A DNA stretch of 64,000 nt from an uncultured Rubrobacteraceae bacterium (GTDB lineage: Bacteria > Actinomycetota > Rubrobacteria > Rubrobacterales > Rubrobacteraceae), in NCBI GenBank assembly GCA_902806095.1, contig CADCVF010000081.1:62001-126000 (forward strand). The letters are read 5' to 3'. Position numbers and translations under genes: made by a program. How positions within the stretch are numbered: position 1 is the first letter of the stretch; every line of letters begins with the position of its first letter. Shown here piece after piece: positions 36,667 to 45,671 of this stretch. The notes under the pieces were generated by a model, which was not told where the DNA came from, ran no database searches, and was given only the letters and a program-made list of their open reading frames with translations.

Positions 36667-37706
36667 CCGTTATCGTCGCGCTGCTCGGCCTGATCTGCCT
36701 CATAGTAATCCACGAGCTCGGGCACATGCTTACGGCCAAAGCCCTTGGCGTAAGGGTCCCTGAGTTCGGCGTCGGCTTCGGGCCGCCGCTCGTCAAAAAA
36801 AAGATCGGCAACACTGTCTATTCTTTCCGCATAATACTCCTTGGAGGGTTCGCCAGGATGGCGGGGATGGGGGACGGTGCGGAGGGACCAGACACGTATT
36901 ACGCCAAAGCGGCGTGGCGACGGGCACTTATCATTCTAGCTGGTCCTGTCGCCAACATCCTCGCCGCCGTTGCCATACTCGCTGGTGTTTACATGTTCCA
37001 GGGTGTTGTCACCGACGTAAAGCCGGTCGTGAGGGATGTCGAACGAGGATCGATGGCACAGGAGGTTGGGCTCAGGGCTGGAGACAGGATCGTCGGCCTC
37101 GATAGCGATAGGGTAAAGACCTGGGGCGGTTTCGAACGCCAGATGTCTGGCCGTGAGCCCGGTGAGAAGGTGAGTGTTACCGTGTTGCGCGACGGTTCAC
37201 AGAAGACCTTCGAGGGAGAGTTGGGGGCGGATCCGGAGGATAAAGATCGGGCGCTCGTCGGTGTGCGTCCCGAGGTAGAGACGACCACGTACGGGCCCCT
37301 GGAGTCAGTCGGCCTATCCGTACAGCGGTGTGGAGAGATCACGGTGAAGCTTGGGGTTTTCGTCGGGCAGCTCGTAACAGGCGAGAAAGATCTGTACGAT
37401 AACGTGACCGGTCCTGTCGGCATCGCCTCGGTCGGGAGCACCGCCGTCGACCAGGGTTTCTTCCTGCCGCTTCTGGCCTTGATCAGCCTGAACCTGGCAT
37501 TGTTCAACTTGTTCCCGATCCTGCCTCTGGACGGCGGGCACCTCTTCTTCATAGCGGCGGAGAAGGTGCTCGGCAGGCCCGTCAGCGAGCAGACGATGGG
37601 CAAGATCGCCGCTTTCGGCCTCGTCCTCGTCCTGGCCCTTTTCCTCTTCGCCACCTACGCCGACCTGAGTAAAATCTTCACTGGACAGCCGTTCATCCCG
37701 AATTAA
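36663..37706 (+). CDS. rseP: Site-2 intramembrane metalloprotease (RseP/M50)
   Basis: A 347-residue membrane zinc protease. The HELGH site is in the first helix (IVIHELGHMLTAKALG, near residue 18), GFGPPLVKKK follows, one PDZ domain is at about 125-200 (GSMAQEVGLRAGDRIVGLD) and the second metal motif is NLFPILPLDGGH. Such proteases cleave anti-sigma factors or signal-peptide remnants within the membrane. ATG overlaps the dxr stop. The dxr-rseP-ispG order is widespread in actinobacteria. CGCATAATA lies at 36828. Confidence 0.95.
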   Translation: MTVIVALLGLICLIVIHELGHMLTAKALGVRVPEFGVGFGPPLVKKKIGNTVYSFRIILLGGFARMAGMGDGAEGPDTYYAKAAWRRALIILAGPVANILAAVAILAGVYMFQGVVTDVKPVVRDVERGSMAQEVGLRAGDRIVGLDSDRVKTWGGFERQMSGREPGEKVSVTVLRDGSQKTFEGELGADPEDKDRALVGVRPEVETTTYGPLESVGLSVQRCGEITVKLGVFVGQLVTGEKDLYDNVTGPVGIASVGSTAVDQGFFLPLLALISLNLALFNLFPILPLDGGHLFFIAAEKVLGRPVSEQTMGKIAAFGLVLVLALFLFATYADLSKIFTGQPFIPN

Positions 37707-37737
37707 GATAGGGGCGTAAAGAACGTATGGGAGCGAG

Positions 37738-38811
37738 ATGACAGAGGCAGCGCTGCGTGAACGCCCGGTTACGAGCCGGCAGATAAAGGTCGGCGACGTG
37801 CCCATAGGTGGCGGAGCCCAGGTGGCCGTGCAGTCGATGACCAATACCATGACCTACGACGTCGAGGCGACGGTGCAGCAGGTCTACGACCTCAACGCCG
37901 CCGGAGCCGACCTCGTGCGCGTCTCGGTCAACGGCTCCAAGGCTCTCAAAGGTTTCAGGGAGGTCGTCTGGCGTTCGCCGGTGCCCCTGATCGCCGACAT
38001 CCACTTCGATTACAGGATGGCCCTCGGGGCCGCAGACGCCGGTGCTGCGTGCGTCCGGATAAACCCGGGCAATGTGGGGAGCGACGACCGCTACCGCAGA
38101 GTGATCGAGAAGTGCCAGGAGAAGGGCACCGCCATGCGCATTGGGGTCAACTCAGGGTCTGTAGAGAAGCGGTTCTGGGACCTGCCAAAAGCCGAGGCGC
38201 TGGTGGCGAGCGCGTTGCACAAGGTCGAGATCGCCGAAGAGATGGACTTCTTCGACTTCAAGGTCTCGCTCAAAGCGAGCCACGTCCCAGAGATGGTCGA
38301 GGCCAACAAGAGATTCCGCGAATACTCTGACGCGCCGCTGCACCTCGGCGTAACCGAGGCAGGGACAAAGCTGCCAGGGGCCATAAAGAGTGCTGCGGCA
38401 CTGGGCCAGCTTCTGCCCTACGGGATCGGGGACACCATCCGCATCTCGCTCGCCGAGGACCCCGTCGAGGAGATACCAGTGGCCTACCACATCCTCTCGG
38501 CCCTCGACCTCAGGCACCGCGGGCCCAACGTTATAGCTTGTCCGAGTTGCGCTCGCACGCTCGGCTTCGACGTGATCGGGATGGCGGCGAAGGTCGAGGA
38601 AGGGCTCGAGCACTTCGAGGACCACTTTACCGTTGCGGTCATGGGCTGCGTGGTCAACGGTCCTGGTGAGGCCCGCGACGCGGATTACGGGGTGGCCGGC
38701 GGCAAGGACGACGGTGTGATCTTCTCCAAGGGCCAGCCGCTGCGGAAAGTTGGCCGCGACGAGATCTACGATGCCCTCTTCGAAGAGATAGCAAAGGACG
38801 ACAGGAAGTAG
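37738..38811 (+). CDS. ispG: 4-hydroxy-3-methylbut-2-en-1-yl diphosphate synthase IspG
   Basis: A 357-residue iron-sulfur enzyme of the MEP pathway. The TIM-barrel start includes VAVQSMTNTMTYDVEATVQQV and PLIADIHFDYRMAL; the [4Fe-4S] ligands sit in IACPSCARTLGF and MGCVVNGPGEARDADYG. Ferredoxin or flavodoxin supplies electrons. It closes the dxr-rseP-ispG set; a weak GC hairpin follows. Confidence 0.97.
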   Translation: MTEAALRERPVTSRQIKVGDVPIGGGAQVAVQSMTNTMTYDVEATVQQVYDLNAAGADLVRVSVNGSKALKGFREVVWRSPVPLIADIHFDYRMALGAADAGAACVRINPGNVGSDDRYRRVIEKCQEKGTAMRIGVNSGSVEKRFWDLPKAEALVASALHKVEIAEEMDFFDFKVSLKASHVPEMVEANKRFREYSDAPLHLGVTEAGTKLPGAIKSAAALGQLLPYGIGDTIRISLAEDPVEEIPVAYHILSALDLRHRGPNVIACPSCARTLGFDVIGMAAKVEEGLEHFEDHFTVAVMGCVVNGPGEARDADYGVAGGKDDGVIFSKGQPLRKVGRDEIYDALFEEIAKDDRK

Positions 38812-38826
38812 TAAATGCTCTCTGCT

Positions 38827-38850
38827 CTCCCACCTGAAGAACCGGCGGGA
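38827..38850 (+). terminator. Weak hairpin after ispG
   Basis: CTCCCACC, a 7-base loop and GGCGGGAG pair except for one mismatch, 16 bases after the ispG stop. There is no T-run, so termination would need help or the hairpin may act as a 3' stabiliser. Confidence 0.4.
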
Positions 38851-39219
38851 GTTGTGCCAGCGGGCGGGATTCCACTTATCTGCCGAGAGTCTTTTCACTC
38901 CTGAGCCTCTCTACTACGACACAGGTACGGCAAGACATGCCCGGCCTTGATGTAGTCGAGTCAAGCGGTCTCGGGGTCGAAGATGGCCTAGAAGCAGATG
39001 AAAAAATATGCTGGCAGGCGAAGGCGCGCTGTGATCCGAGTCGCCCCCACATTCGTAGACTGCATTGAAACGTTGTGTTATAACTCCGCCCTGAGCGGCA
39101 TGGGCGCCCGGGGATGAACGGAGCGTGCGAAGAGGAAGGGGGATATAGGACAGGTCGAACGAGCGGCGATGAATAGACTGGCCAGACCTCTGGCTTACGA
39201 GAAAAGGATGAGTGACTAC
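38851..39219 (+). promoter_or_regulatory. Intergenic region with promoter for the ferritin-like gene
   Basis: A gene-free stretch between ispG and the ferritin-like protein. TAGACT at 39056-39061 and TATAAC at 39079-39084 are spaced by exactly 17 bases, a good sigma-A-type promoter. A purine-rich AAGAGGAAGGGGG follows. In-frame ATGs at 39169 and 39208 precede the chosen start. I see no Fur or PerR box that I would defend. Confidence 0.5.
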
Positions 39220-39990
39220 ATGAGTGAACGTACATACCTCGATGAAAACGAGGGAAGATCACTGACGTCCCGACGGGGCTTCCTGACCGGATCGGCGGCG
39301 GCGCTCGCCGGCGGCGCCCTGATGGCGGTCCCTGGCGCGGCATTCGCCCACAAGACGGCGGAACCGCCCACCGACGTCGACATGCTCAACTTCGCGCTAA
39401 CGCTCGAGCACCTCGAGGCGGTCTTCTACACCCAGGGCCTCAAGAAGTTCGACGCGAAGGACTTCAGTGAGTTCTTCAAGAAGAATAGGGCCTACAGGGA
39501 GCAGGGGATCAACGGGACGCTTGAAGGCGAAGAGGTCCGCATGGAGTTCACGATCCTCCGCGAGCACGAGCAGACCCACGTGGACACGCTCAAGAGCGTG
39601 ATCCGGAGCCTCGGGGGCAAGCCCGTTCCCGAGTGCCGCTACAACTTCGAGAAGACCGCCTTCACGAGCGTCGGGAAGTTCGTCGCCGTGGCGCGGGTGC
39701 TCGAGAACACGGGCGTAACCGCCTACGACGGGGCGATAGGCCACATCGAGAACGCCAAGCTCCTGACCGCGGGGGCGACCATCGCCACGGTCGAGGCGCG
39801 CCACGCCGCCTACTTGAACCTCATAAACGGCGTCCAGCCGTTCCCTAGGGCCTTCGACAAGGCGGTGGCGCCGCGGAAGATCTGCGGGATGGTGGAGCCG
39901 TTCATCGTCAGTTGCCCGGAGCCCTACGGGCCCTACAAGAGCCTCGCCGATCTTTGCGGCCGGGTGCCCAACACGGTGAGGGAGTTGTAA
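39220..39990 (+). CDS. Tat-exported ferritin-like domain protein
   Basis: A 256-residue protein of the ferritin_2 (desiccation-related, Pcc13-62-like) group. A twin-arginine signal (SRRGFLTGSAAALAGGAL, cleavage likely after GAAFA) is followed by a four-helix bundle with carboxylate/His motifs (TLEHLEAVFYTQGL, REHEQTHVDTLKSVIRSLGG, ATVEARHAAYLNLI). It should bind a di-iron or similar centre outside the cytoplasm; its enzymatic role is not known. It has its own promoter and terminator, so it is a single-gene unit. The start could also be 39208 or 39169. Confidence 0.88.
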   Translation: MSERTYLDENEGRSLTSRRGFLTGSAAALAGGALMAVPGAAFAHKTAEPPTDVDMLNFALTLEHLEAVFYTQGLKKFDAKDFSEFFKKNRAYREQGINGTLEGEEVRMEFTILREHEQTHVDTLKSVIRSLGGKPVPECRYNFEKTAFTSVGKFVAVARVLENTGVTAYDGAIGHIENAKLLTAGATIATVEARHAAYLNLINGVQPFPRAFDKAVAPRKICGMVEPFIVSCPEPYGPYKSLADLCGRVPNTVREL

Positions 39991-40022
39991 GCGTAACGTC
40001 TACGGTCGAAGCGAGGATTCAG

Positions 40023-40053
40023 GGGCCGGGGCAACAGCTCCGGCCCTTTTCTT
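40023..40053 (+). terminator. Rho-independent terminator of the ferritin-like gene
   Basis: GGGCCGG pairs with CCGGCCC around a short loop and is followed by TTTTCTT, 33 bases after the stop. A clear intrinsic terminator. Confidence 0.85.
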
Positions 40054-40086
40054 CCCCAGCCTGATAACGCCTGCGATGAGAAGGTC

Positions 40087-40176
40087 ATGATCGTAGAGGC
40101 CTCTGCCCTCGACTTCGAGGAGTTCTTGCCCAAGGCGGAGCAGGTGATAAAGACGGTGGAGTGGAAAGCTTCGTAG
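40087..40176 (+). CDS. Possible 29-residue peptide or gene remnant
   Basis: ATG 40087 to TAG encodes MIVEASALDFEEFLPKAEQ and about ten more residues, a plausible amphipathic helix. GAGAAGG lies just upstream. It sits between the ferritin terminator and the rimP promoter, where an unrelated decayed gene or chance frame is equally likely. A tandem CCGGTTGGCAA/CCGGTTGGCCC repeat follows at about 40179. Confidence 0.25.
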   Translation: MIVEASALDFEEFLPKAEQVIKTVEWKAS

Positions 40177-40246
40177 AACCGGTTGGCAACCGGTTGGCCC
40201 GGCGCGAGCCGGTGTCGTAGAGAATCCCCTGGCGGCCCTGGGCGCC

Positions 40247-40274
40247 TTGTAACCTACATACTCTGAGATATAAT
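40247..40274 (+). promoter_or_regulatory. Promoter of the rimP-nusA-infB operon
   Basis: TTGTAA (-35), 16 bases, then a perfect TATAAT (-10). It predicts a transcript start near 40281, about 57 bases before rimP. It is one of the strongest promoter matches in the window. Confidence 0.75.
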
Positions 40275-40292
40275 CGGACGTGCTGCAAGTGA

Positions 40293-40323
40293 GCAAGGGG
40301 TCTTCGGGCCCGTTGCTTTTTTT
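40293..40323 (+). terminator. Leader terminator/attenuator before rimP
   Basis: GCAAGGGGTC, a TTCG tetraloop and GGCCCGTTGC form a 10-pair stem with one mismatch and one G-T pair, directly followed by seven T. It lies between the operon promoter and rimP, so most transcripts would end after about 40 bases unless antitermination occurs. NusA is known to control its own operon in E. coli; the same logic could apply here. Confidence 0.8.
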
Positions 40324-40337
40324 ATCGTTCGGAGAAG

Positions 40338-40790
40338 GTGAGAGAGACGGCGGGATTAGAGAGGCTGACAGAGGTGATCGAGGGCGTGCTTCCCGAGGGA
40401 ACCGAGCTGGTCGAGGCCAGGTTCTCGGGGGGGCCTTTGCTCACCGTGCTGCTGGATCGGGAGGACGGTCCTGTGGACCACGAGTTCTGCTCGCGGGTTG
40501 CCGCCGTCATCGCACCGGCTGTGGAGGCCGAGGGCTACGATGGTCCCATCGAAGTCTCGTCAGCGGGCATCGAGCGTCCGCTGACGAGGCCCGAGCACTT
40601 TCGGCGTTTCGTTGGTCATGAGGCGAAGGTCCGGCTCGGCGAACCCCTGGATGGGCGCAGGAACTTTACGGGCGTCATAGAAAGGACGCGTGAAGACGCC
40701 TTCGTACTGAGACTCTCCGAGGGAGCGGAGGTGGAGCTGTCGTTCAGTTCCGTGACCCGCGCGAACCTCAAGGAGGACATATACAAGTGA
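40338..40790 (+). CDS. rimP: Ribosome maturation factor RimP
   Basis: A 150-residue 30S assembly factor. VLPEGTELVEARFSGGPLLTVLLDREDG, DHEFCSRVAAVIAPAVE and the conserved EVSSAGIERPLTRPEHFRRFVG are present, followed by the Sm-like C-terminal barrel. GTG 40338 follows GGAGAAG. It overlaps nusA by 4 bases. Confidence 0.95.
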   Translation: MRETAGLERLTEVIEGVLPEGTELVEARFSGGPLLTVLLDREDGPVDHEFCSRVAAVIAPAVEAEGYDGPIEVSSAGIERPLTRPEHFRRFVGHEAKVRLGEPLDGRRNFTGVIERTREDAFVLRLSEGAEVELSFSSVTRANLKEDIYK

Positions 40791-41905
40791 ATACGGCATT
40801 GTTATCCGCGCTACGCGAGATAGAGACGGACAAGAGCATCCCCTTCGAGACGGTGAAAGGCGTACTCGAGGAGTCGCTGCTCGCAGCTTACCAGGGCCGT
40901 GAGGGGGCTGAGGAGGAGGCGAGGGTCGTCCTCGACGAGGAGACCGGTGACCTGCGGGTCATGAAGGACGGCGAGGACATAACGCCGCACGACTTCACGC
41001 GCATAGCGGCCCAGGTTATGCGCCAGACTTTCTACCAGCGCCTCAACGAGGTGCACAACGAGCAGCTGTTGGAGGAGTACGGCGAGCGCATGGGCGACGT
41101 CGTGACCGGCATCGTACAGCAGGCCCACAGGCGGATGACGCTCGTCGACCTCGGTAAGGTCGAGGCGATCCTGCCGGCCAGCGAGCAGGTTCCGAACGAG
41201 CGCTACGAGAACGGCCAGCGGCTCAAGGTGTACCTGCTGGAGATCAGGGAAGGAGGGCGTGGCCCCAGCCTGACCGTGAGCCGGCGCCACGAGGGGCTGC
41301 TCAGGAACCTCTTCGAGCTGGAGGTGCCCGAGATCTACGACGGCCTCGTCGAGATAAGGGCTGTCGCCCGCGAGGCGGGACTGCGCTCGAAAGTGGCCGT
41401 CTGGTCCAATGAAGCTGGTGTGGATCCTGTGGGGGCCTGTGTGGGGCCGCGCGGGAGCCGCGTGAGGGCCGTCGTCTCCGAGCTCAGGAACGAGAAGATA
41501 GACATCATCCAGTGGGACCCCGAGCCGGCGCGCTTTATAGCGAAGGCCTTGAGTCCTGCGCGCGTGCGCGAGGTCTACCTGGACGAGGACGAGAAGCAGG
41601 CCGAGGTGATCGTACCCGACGACCAGCTCTCGCTGGCCATCGGCCGCGAGGGCCAGAACGCCCGCCTCGCCGTGAAGCTGACAGACTGGAAAATAGACAT
41701 AAAGCCCGAGAGCCAGGCGACGGAATACGAGGAAGAGGAAGAGGACTGGGAGCCGGACGAGGACTCGACGATGCACCGTTGCAGGGCCGTCCTCTCCAAC
41801 GGCCGCAGGTGCGCCAACATGGCGTTGCCGGGCTCGCTGTTCTGCGGCATCCCTTCGCATCAGGCGCAGGCCGCGGAGTTCGAGGGCATGGTAGGTAGAG
41901 GGTAG
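40787..41905 (+). CDS. nusA: Transcription factor NusA with a C-terminal Cys3His tail
   Basis: A 372-residue NusA. The RNA-polymerase-binding N domain (residues 1-105), S1 domain (GIVQQAHRRMTLVDLGKVEAILP, about 106-185), KH1 (GACVGPRGSRVRAVVSEL) and KH2 (LAIGREGQNARLAVKLTDWKIDI) are in order. After an acidic linker the last 45 residues hold Cys332-x9-Cys-x10-Cys-x4-His, a zinc-knuckle-like module not part of the standard NusA core. The usual ylxR gene between nusA and infB is missing. GTG start. Confidence 0.95.
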   Translation: MNTALLSALREIETDKSIPFETVKGVLEESLLAAYQGREGAEEEARVVLDEETGDLRVMKDGEDITPHDFTRIAAQVMRQTFYQRLNEVHNEQLLEEYGERMGDVVTGIVQQAHRRMTLVDLGKVEAILPASEQVPNERYENGQRLKVYLLEIREGGRGPSLTVSRRHEGLLRNLFELEVPEIYDGLVEIRAVAREAGLRSKVAVWSNEAGVDPVGACVGPRGSRVRAVVSELRNEKIDIIQWDPEPARFIAKALSPARVREVYLDEDEKQAEVIVPDDQLSLAIGREGQNARLAVKLTDWKIDIKPESQATEYEEEEEDWEPDEDSTMHRCRAVLSNGRRCANMALPGSLFCGIPSHQAQAAEFEGMVGRG

Positions 41906-41913
41906 GGGATCTG

Positions 41914-44076
41914 ATGAGTAAACGCGTATACGAGATAGCCCGCGAGCAGTCGCTGGAGAATAAAGAGGTAATACAGCGCCTCAAGGAGGCAGGGGTGGAG
42001 GTAAAGAGCCACTCCTCCTCCGTCGAGGATAATGTCTACGAGAGGGTCTTCGGCGCAGGGGCCGACGTCGAGATTCCCAACGGTCGCTCGGCGGCCCAGG
42101 AGGCCGAGGCGCAGGAGGCCCGCGCCGAGGCGGAGATGTCGGGACACGGCGCCACCATAGCGGAGGCGCCGGCCGAGGAGCCGGTCTCGGTCCCGCAGCA
42201 GGGCCGTCCTCAGAAGAAACGCCGCAGGGTCGTTATAGACGCGAGCGCGAGGAACCGTGGTGCGCGCCAAGCCGCGCCTGCCGCCCCGGCCGCAAGGGAG
42301 CCCGTGCGTGCTCCTGTCGACGAGACAGTGCCAGAGACCAGCGGGGTGCGGGTCGAGCCAGGGGCTACAGTCAAGGACCTGGGAGAGGCCTTCGGGGTCC
42401 CACCGACCCAGATCATCAAGGTCTTGATGGGCCTAGGGGAGATGAAGACGCTCACCCAGACCCTTTCGACCGAGGAGATCGAGCTGATTTCCGTGGAACT
42501 CGGCGTCGAGGTGGAGATCGGCGCGGTCGAGGAGCCCGAGCCTGTCGAGGTCGCGCCAGATGATGACCCTGCCGACCTGGTGGAGAAGCCGCCGGTAGTA
42601 ACGGTGATGGGCCACGTCGATCACGGCAAGACGAGCCTTCTGGACAGGATCCGACAGGCTAATGTCCAGTCAGGGGAGGCCGGTGGCATCACCCAGCACA
42701 TCGGGGCCTACCAGGTCGAGTCCGACGGCAGGAAGGTCACCTTTATAGACACCCCGGGCCACGAGGCTTTCACGGAGATGCGGGCCCGCGGGGCGAAGGT
42801 TACGGACGTGGTCGTGCTCGTCGTGGCCGCCGACGACGGCATCATGCCCCAGACGGCTGAGGCTATAGAGCACGCCAGGGCAGCCGGCGTCCCCATGGTC
42901 GTGGCGCTCAACAAGATCGACGTACCGAACGCGAACCAGGACAGGGTCCTCGGGGAGCTCTCCGAGAGGGAGCTAGTGCCCGAGGTCTACGGCGGGGACA
43001 CCGTCACGGTGCCAGTGTCGGCCAAGACCGGCGAGGGAATCGATGAACTTCTGGAGAACATCCTGGTCGTCGCCGAGCTCGAGGACCTGAAGGCGAACCC
43101 CAAGGCTCCTGCGAGCGGCTATGTCATCGAGGGGGAGCGCGACCCCGGCCGCGGTCCCGTTGCCACGCTGCTTTTGAGCCGCGGGACACTGGAGAAGAGC
43201 GACGCCGTGCTCGCAGGGACGGCCTACGGCAGGGTAAGGGCGATGCTCGACTACACGGGTCAGCGGGTCAAGCAGGTGGGACCTGGGACTCCGGTCGAGA
43301 TCCTCGGCCTCTCCGGCGTCCCCGAGGCGGGGACCCGCTTCGAGGTCGTCGACCACGAAAGGATAGCGCGCGACCGGGCCCAGCAGGCTGAGGAGAGGCT
43401 GCGCAGGCAGGAGCTCGCCCAGGGGGGTACGCGCCGCACGCTGGAAGAGCTGCTCGGCGAGGGTGGAACCCAGGATCTCAACCTCGTCATCAAGGCGGAT
43501 GTAGCCGGTTCCGTCGAGGCGCTAAAAGAGGCGCTCGCAAAATTGTCCACGGACGAGGTAAGGGTCAACATCGTGCGCAGCGGTGTCGGGGCACTAACTG
43601 ACTCAGACGTCATGCTCGGCTCGGCGAGCGACGGCATCCTGCTCGGTTTCAACGTCAGGCCGACCAATCCGGCCAAGCAGGTCGCCGAGCGCGAGGGCGT
43701 CGAGATCCGGACCTACGACGTTATCTACAAGGCCCTCGAAGAGATCGAGGCCGCCATGCGCGGTATGCTCGCCCCCGAGATAGAGGAGCGCGAGAGCGCC
43801 ACCGCCGAGGTGCGCCAGACTTTCAGGGTGCCTAACGCCGGCGTCGTCGCCGGCTGCTACGTAACGGGCGGTGAGATCTTCCGCAACAACCGCGTGCGCG
43901 TCGTGCGCGACGGCACCGTGGTCTACGAGGGCAACATCGCCTCCCTGAAACGCTTCAGGGATGACGTGCGCTCGGTGCGCGAAGGATTCGAGTGCGGCGT
44001 CGGCGTCGAGAACTTCAACGACGTCAAAGAGGGCGACGTTCTCGAGTTCTTCGAGACCGTCGAGGTCCCGAGGTAG
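41914..44076 (+). CDS. infB: Translation initiation factor IF-2
   Basis: A 720-residue IF-2. The N-terminal helical part ([28 protein letters not shown]) and a modest linker lead to the G domain with [18 protein letters not shown] near 230, DTPGHEAF and NKIDVPNA. Domains II-IV follow, including [14 protein letters not shown] and [19 protein letters not shown]. It places initiator tRNA on the 30S subunit. At 720 residues the N-terminal extension is short for an actinobacterium. Confidence 0.97.
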   Translation: MSKRVYEIAREQSLENKEVIQRLKEAGVEVKSHSSSVEDNVYERVFGAGADVEIPNGRSAAQEAEAQEARAEAEMSGHGATIAEAPAEEPVSVPQQGRPQKKRRRVVIDASARNRGARQAAPAAPAAREPVRAPVDETVPETSGVRVEPGATVKDLGEAFGVPPTQIIKVLMGLGEMKTLTQTLSTEEIELISVELGVEVEIGAVEEPEPVEVAPDDDPADLVEKPPVVTVMGHVDHGKTSLLDRIRQANVQSGEAGGITQHIGAYQVESDGRKVTFIDTPGHEAFTEMRARGAKVTDVVVLVVAADDGIMPQTAEAIEHARAAGVPMVVALNKIDVPNANQDRVLGELSERELVPEVYGGDTVTVPVSAKTGEGIDELLENILVVAELEDLKANPKAPASGYVIEGERDPGRGPVATLLLSRGTLEKSDAVLAGTAYGRVRAMLDYTGQRVKQVGPGTPVEILGLSGVPEAGTRFEVVDHERIARDRAQQAEERLRRQELAQGGTRRTLEELLGEGGTQDLNLVIKADVAGSVEALKEALAKLSTDEVRVNIVRSGVGALTDSDVMLGSASDGILLGFNVRPTNPAKQVAEREGVEIRTYDVIYKALEEIEAAMRGMLAPEIEERESATAEVRQTFRVPNAGVVAGCYVTGGEIFRNNRVRVVRDGTVVYEGNIASLKRFRDDVRSVREGFECGVGVENFNDVKEGDVLEFFETVEVPR

Positions 44077-44085
44077 AGGCGGCCT

Positions 44086-44367
44086 TTGTTCTGCGCGGTA
44101 AGGTTGGAACTGGAGCTGCCCTTCTCTTCGAGCCTGAAGGATAAGCGCCAGACCCTGCGCTCCCTAAAGGACCGGTTGCGCCGCAAGAACGTCAGCGTGG
44201 TGGAGTCCGATCACCAGGACCTGTGGCAGCGCGCCACGATGGAGATCGCGCTCGCCGCGGTCTCCCGCGGCGCAGCCGAGGAGAAGCGGGAGGAGCTTCG
44301 CAGGACGCTCCTAAACTACGAGGACCTGTCGATACTGGACTGGCGCGAGGAGTTCGTAAGACTGTGA
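44086..44367 (+). CDS. ylxP: YlxP/DUF503 family protein
   Basis: A 93-residue DUF503 protein: LELELPFSSSLKDKRQTLRSLKDRLRRKNVSV is the family signature. Its place between infB and rbfA is conserved in Gram-positives. The role is not settled; a ribosome-linked function is inferred from neighbours. TTG start; the end overlaps rbfA (GTGA). Confidence 0.9.
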   Translation: MFCAVRLELELPFSSSLKDKRQTLRSLKDRLRRKNVSVVESDHQDLWQRATMEIALAAVSRGAAEEKREELRRTLLNYEDLSILDWREEFVRL

Positions 44368-44720
44368 GCGGGCGCACGCGCAAGGTGGAGTCGCAGCTGA
44401 AGGAGATCACCGGCGAGGAGGTAGGCTTGCTGTCGGACCCACGCATCCAGGGCCTCGTTACGGTTACCGGCGTCAGGGTGAGCCCCGACCTCGCCCATGC
44501 GACGGTGTTCTATAGTGTGCTCGCCGGCGAGGATGGGCTGGCGGCGAACGAGGGCCTGCAGAGCGCGGCGGGCCGCATCCAGGCCGCGGTAGGTGCACAG
44601 ACGCGCCTCAAGCGCACGCCCAAACTGCACTTCGAGCCCGACCCCGTCGTCGAACGCGCGACTAGGATAGAGGCCGCTCTTAGGGAGGTAAGGACAGATG
44701 AAGACGCGCACGAAGAATAA
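44364..44720 (+). CDS. rbfA: 30S ribosome-binding factor RbfA
   Basis: A 118-residue KH-fold factor acting late in 30S maturation. KVESQLKEITGEEVGLLSDPRIQGLVTVTGVRVSPDLAHATVFYSVL is the family core, with RLKRTPKLHFEPDP later. GTG 44364 overlaps the ylxP stop; an in-frame start at 44223 would lie deep inside ylxP. It overlaps the next gene by 23 bases. Confidence 0.95.
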   Translation: MSGRTRKVESQLKEITGEEVGLLSDPRIQGLVTVTGVRVSPDLAHATVFYSVLAGEDGLAANEGLQSAAGRIQAAVGAQTRLKRTPKLHFEPDPVVERATRIEAALREVRTDEDAHEE

Positions 44721-45660
44721 TACGCTTGCTGAGATTGCGGAGTTCTTGAAGACTCTGGACAGGGTCGCCGTCACGACGCACGTAGGGGCAGACGGTGACG
44801 CCATCGGCGCCTCGGTCGCGCTCGTGCGCCTGGTGCGCCGCCTTGGGGCTGAGGCCGTGTTCTGCCACGCGGAAGCCGTGCCAGACTATCTGGCGTGGCT
44901 CCTGCCCGGCGAGGCCCTGCGCGAGCTTGCGCCGGATCATGACCTCCTCGTCGCCGATACATCTCGCGCAGACCGAACCGGCGTACCTGTACCCGAAACT
45001 GGGGCCCGCCTCAACGTCGACCACCACGAGGACAATCCTCTCTATGCCGAGTACAACCTGGTGAGCCCGAGGGCGGCTGCGACGGCCGAGATCATCGCCG
45101 ACCTCTACGCCGAGCTCGACGTACCGCTCGACAGGCCCGCCGCCGAGGCCCTCTACGTCGGCATAAGGACCGACACGGGCGGCTTCAACTTCCGCAACAT
45201 CTCCCCCCGCGCCCACGAGTTGGTCGCCGACCTCCTTAGGGCGGGCGTCGTGCCTGCCGAGGTCAACGAGCGCATCAACCGCAGGGGCAGCATCGAGCAG
45301 CTAAGGATCGTCGGCGTCTCGCTCGCGAACGCCGTGCGTTACGGTGACGCCCTGATCTCTACCGTCGAGAACGCAGACTACGAGCGGACCGGCGCAACGG
45401 AACTCGATTCGAAGGAGTCTATAGACCAGCTCCGCACCGTCGCGGGTGTCGACGTCGTGGCCCACCTGCGCGAAGTGCCGCAAGGCACTAAAGGTTCCCT
45501 CCGTTCTGAGACGGTCGATGTCGGAGAGATAGCGCGCCGCTTTGGGGGAGGCGGCCACAGGCTCGCCGCCGGATACACCACGCGGCGCCGGCCGAACGAG
45601 GCCAGGGAAGAGCTTCTCGGGATGCTGGAAGGCGTCCTCGACCTCGGGGGCGGGCGATAA
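44698..45660 (+). CDS. nrnA: DHH-family nanoRNase/pAp phosphatase NrnA
   Basis: A 320-residue DHH/DHHA1 phosphoesterase that degrades 2-5-mer RNAs and dephosphorylates pAp. Seen: VAVTTHVGADGDAIGAS, LLVADTS, the NVDHHEDN motif that names the family, GIRTDTGGFNFRN and the terminal GGGGHRLAAGYT of DHHA1. pAp is the by-product of ACP synthesis from CoA, a loose link to the fab cluster. ATG 44698 lies inside rbfA. Confidence 0.93.
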   Translation: MKTRTKNNTLAEIAEFLKTLDRVAVTTHVGADGDAIGASVALVRLVRRLGAEAVFCHAEAVPDYLAWLLPGEALRELAPDHDLLVADTSRADRTGVPVPETGARLNVDHHEDNPLYAEYNLVSPRAAATAEIIADLYAELDVPLDRPAAEALYVGIRTDTGGFNFRNISPRAHELVADLLRAGVVPAEVNERINRRGSIEQLRIVGVSLANAVRYGDALISTVENADYERTGATELDSKESIDQLRTVAGVDVVAHLREVPQGTKGSLRSETVDVGEIARRFGGGGHRLAAGYTTRRRPNEAREELLGMLEGVLDLGGGR

Positions 45661-45671
45661 CGAAAGCGGCT

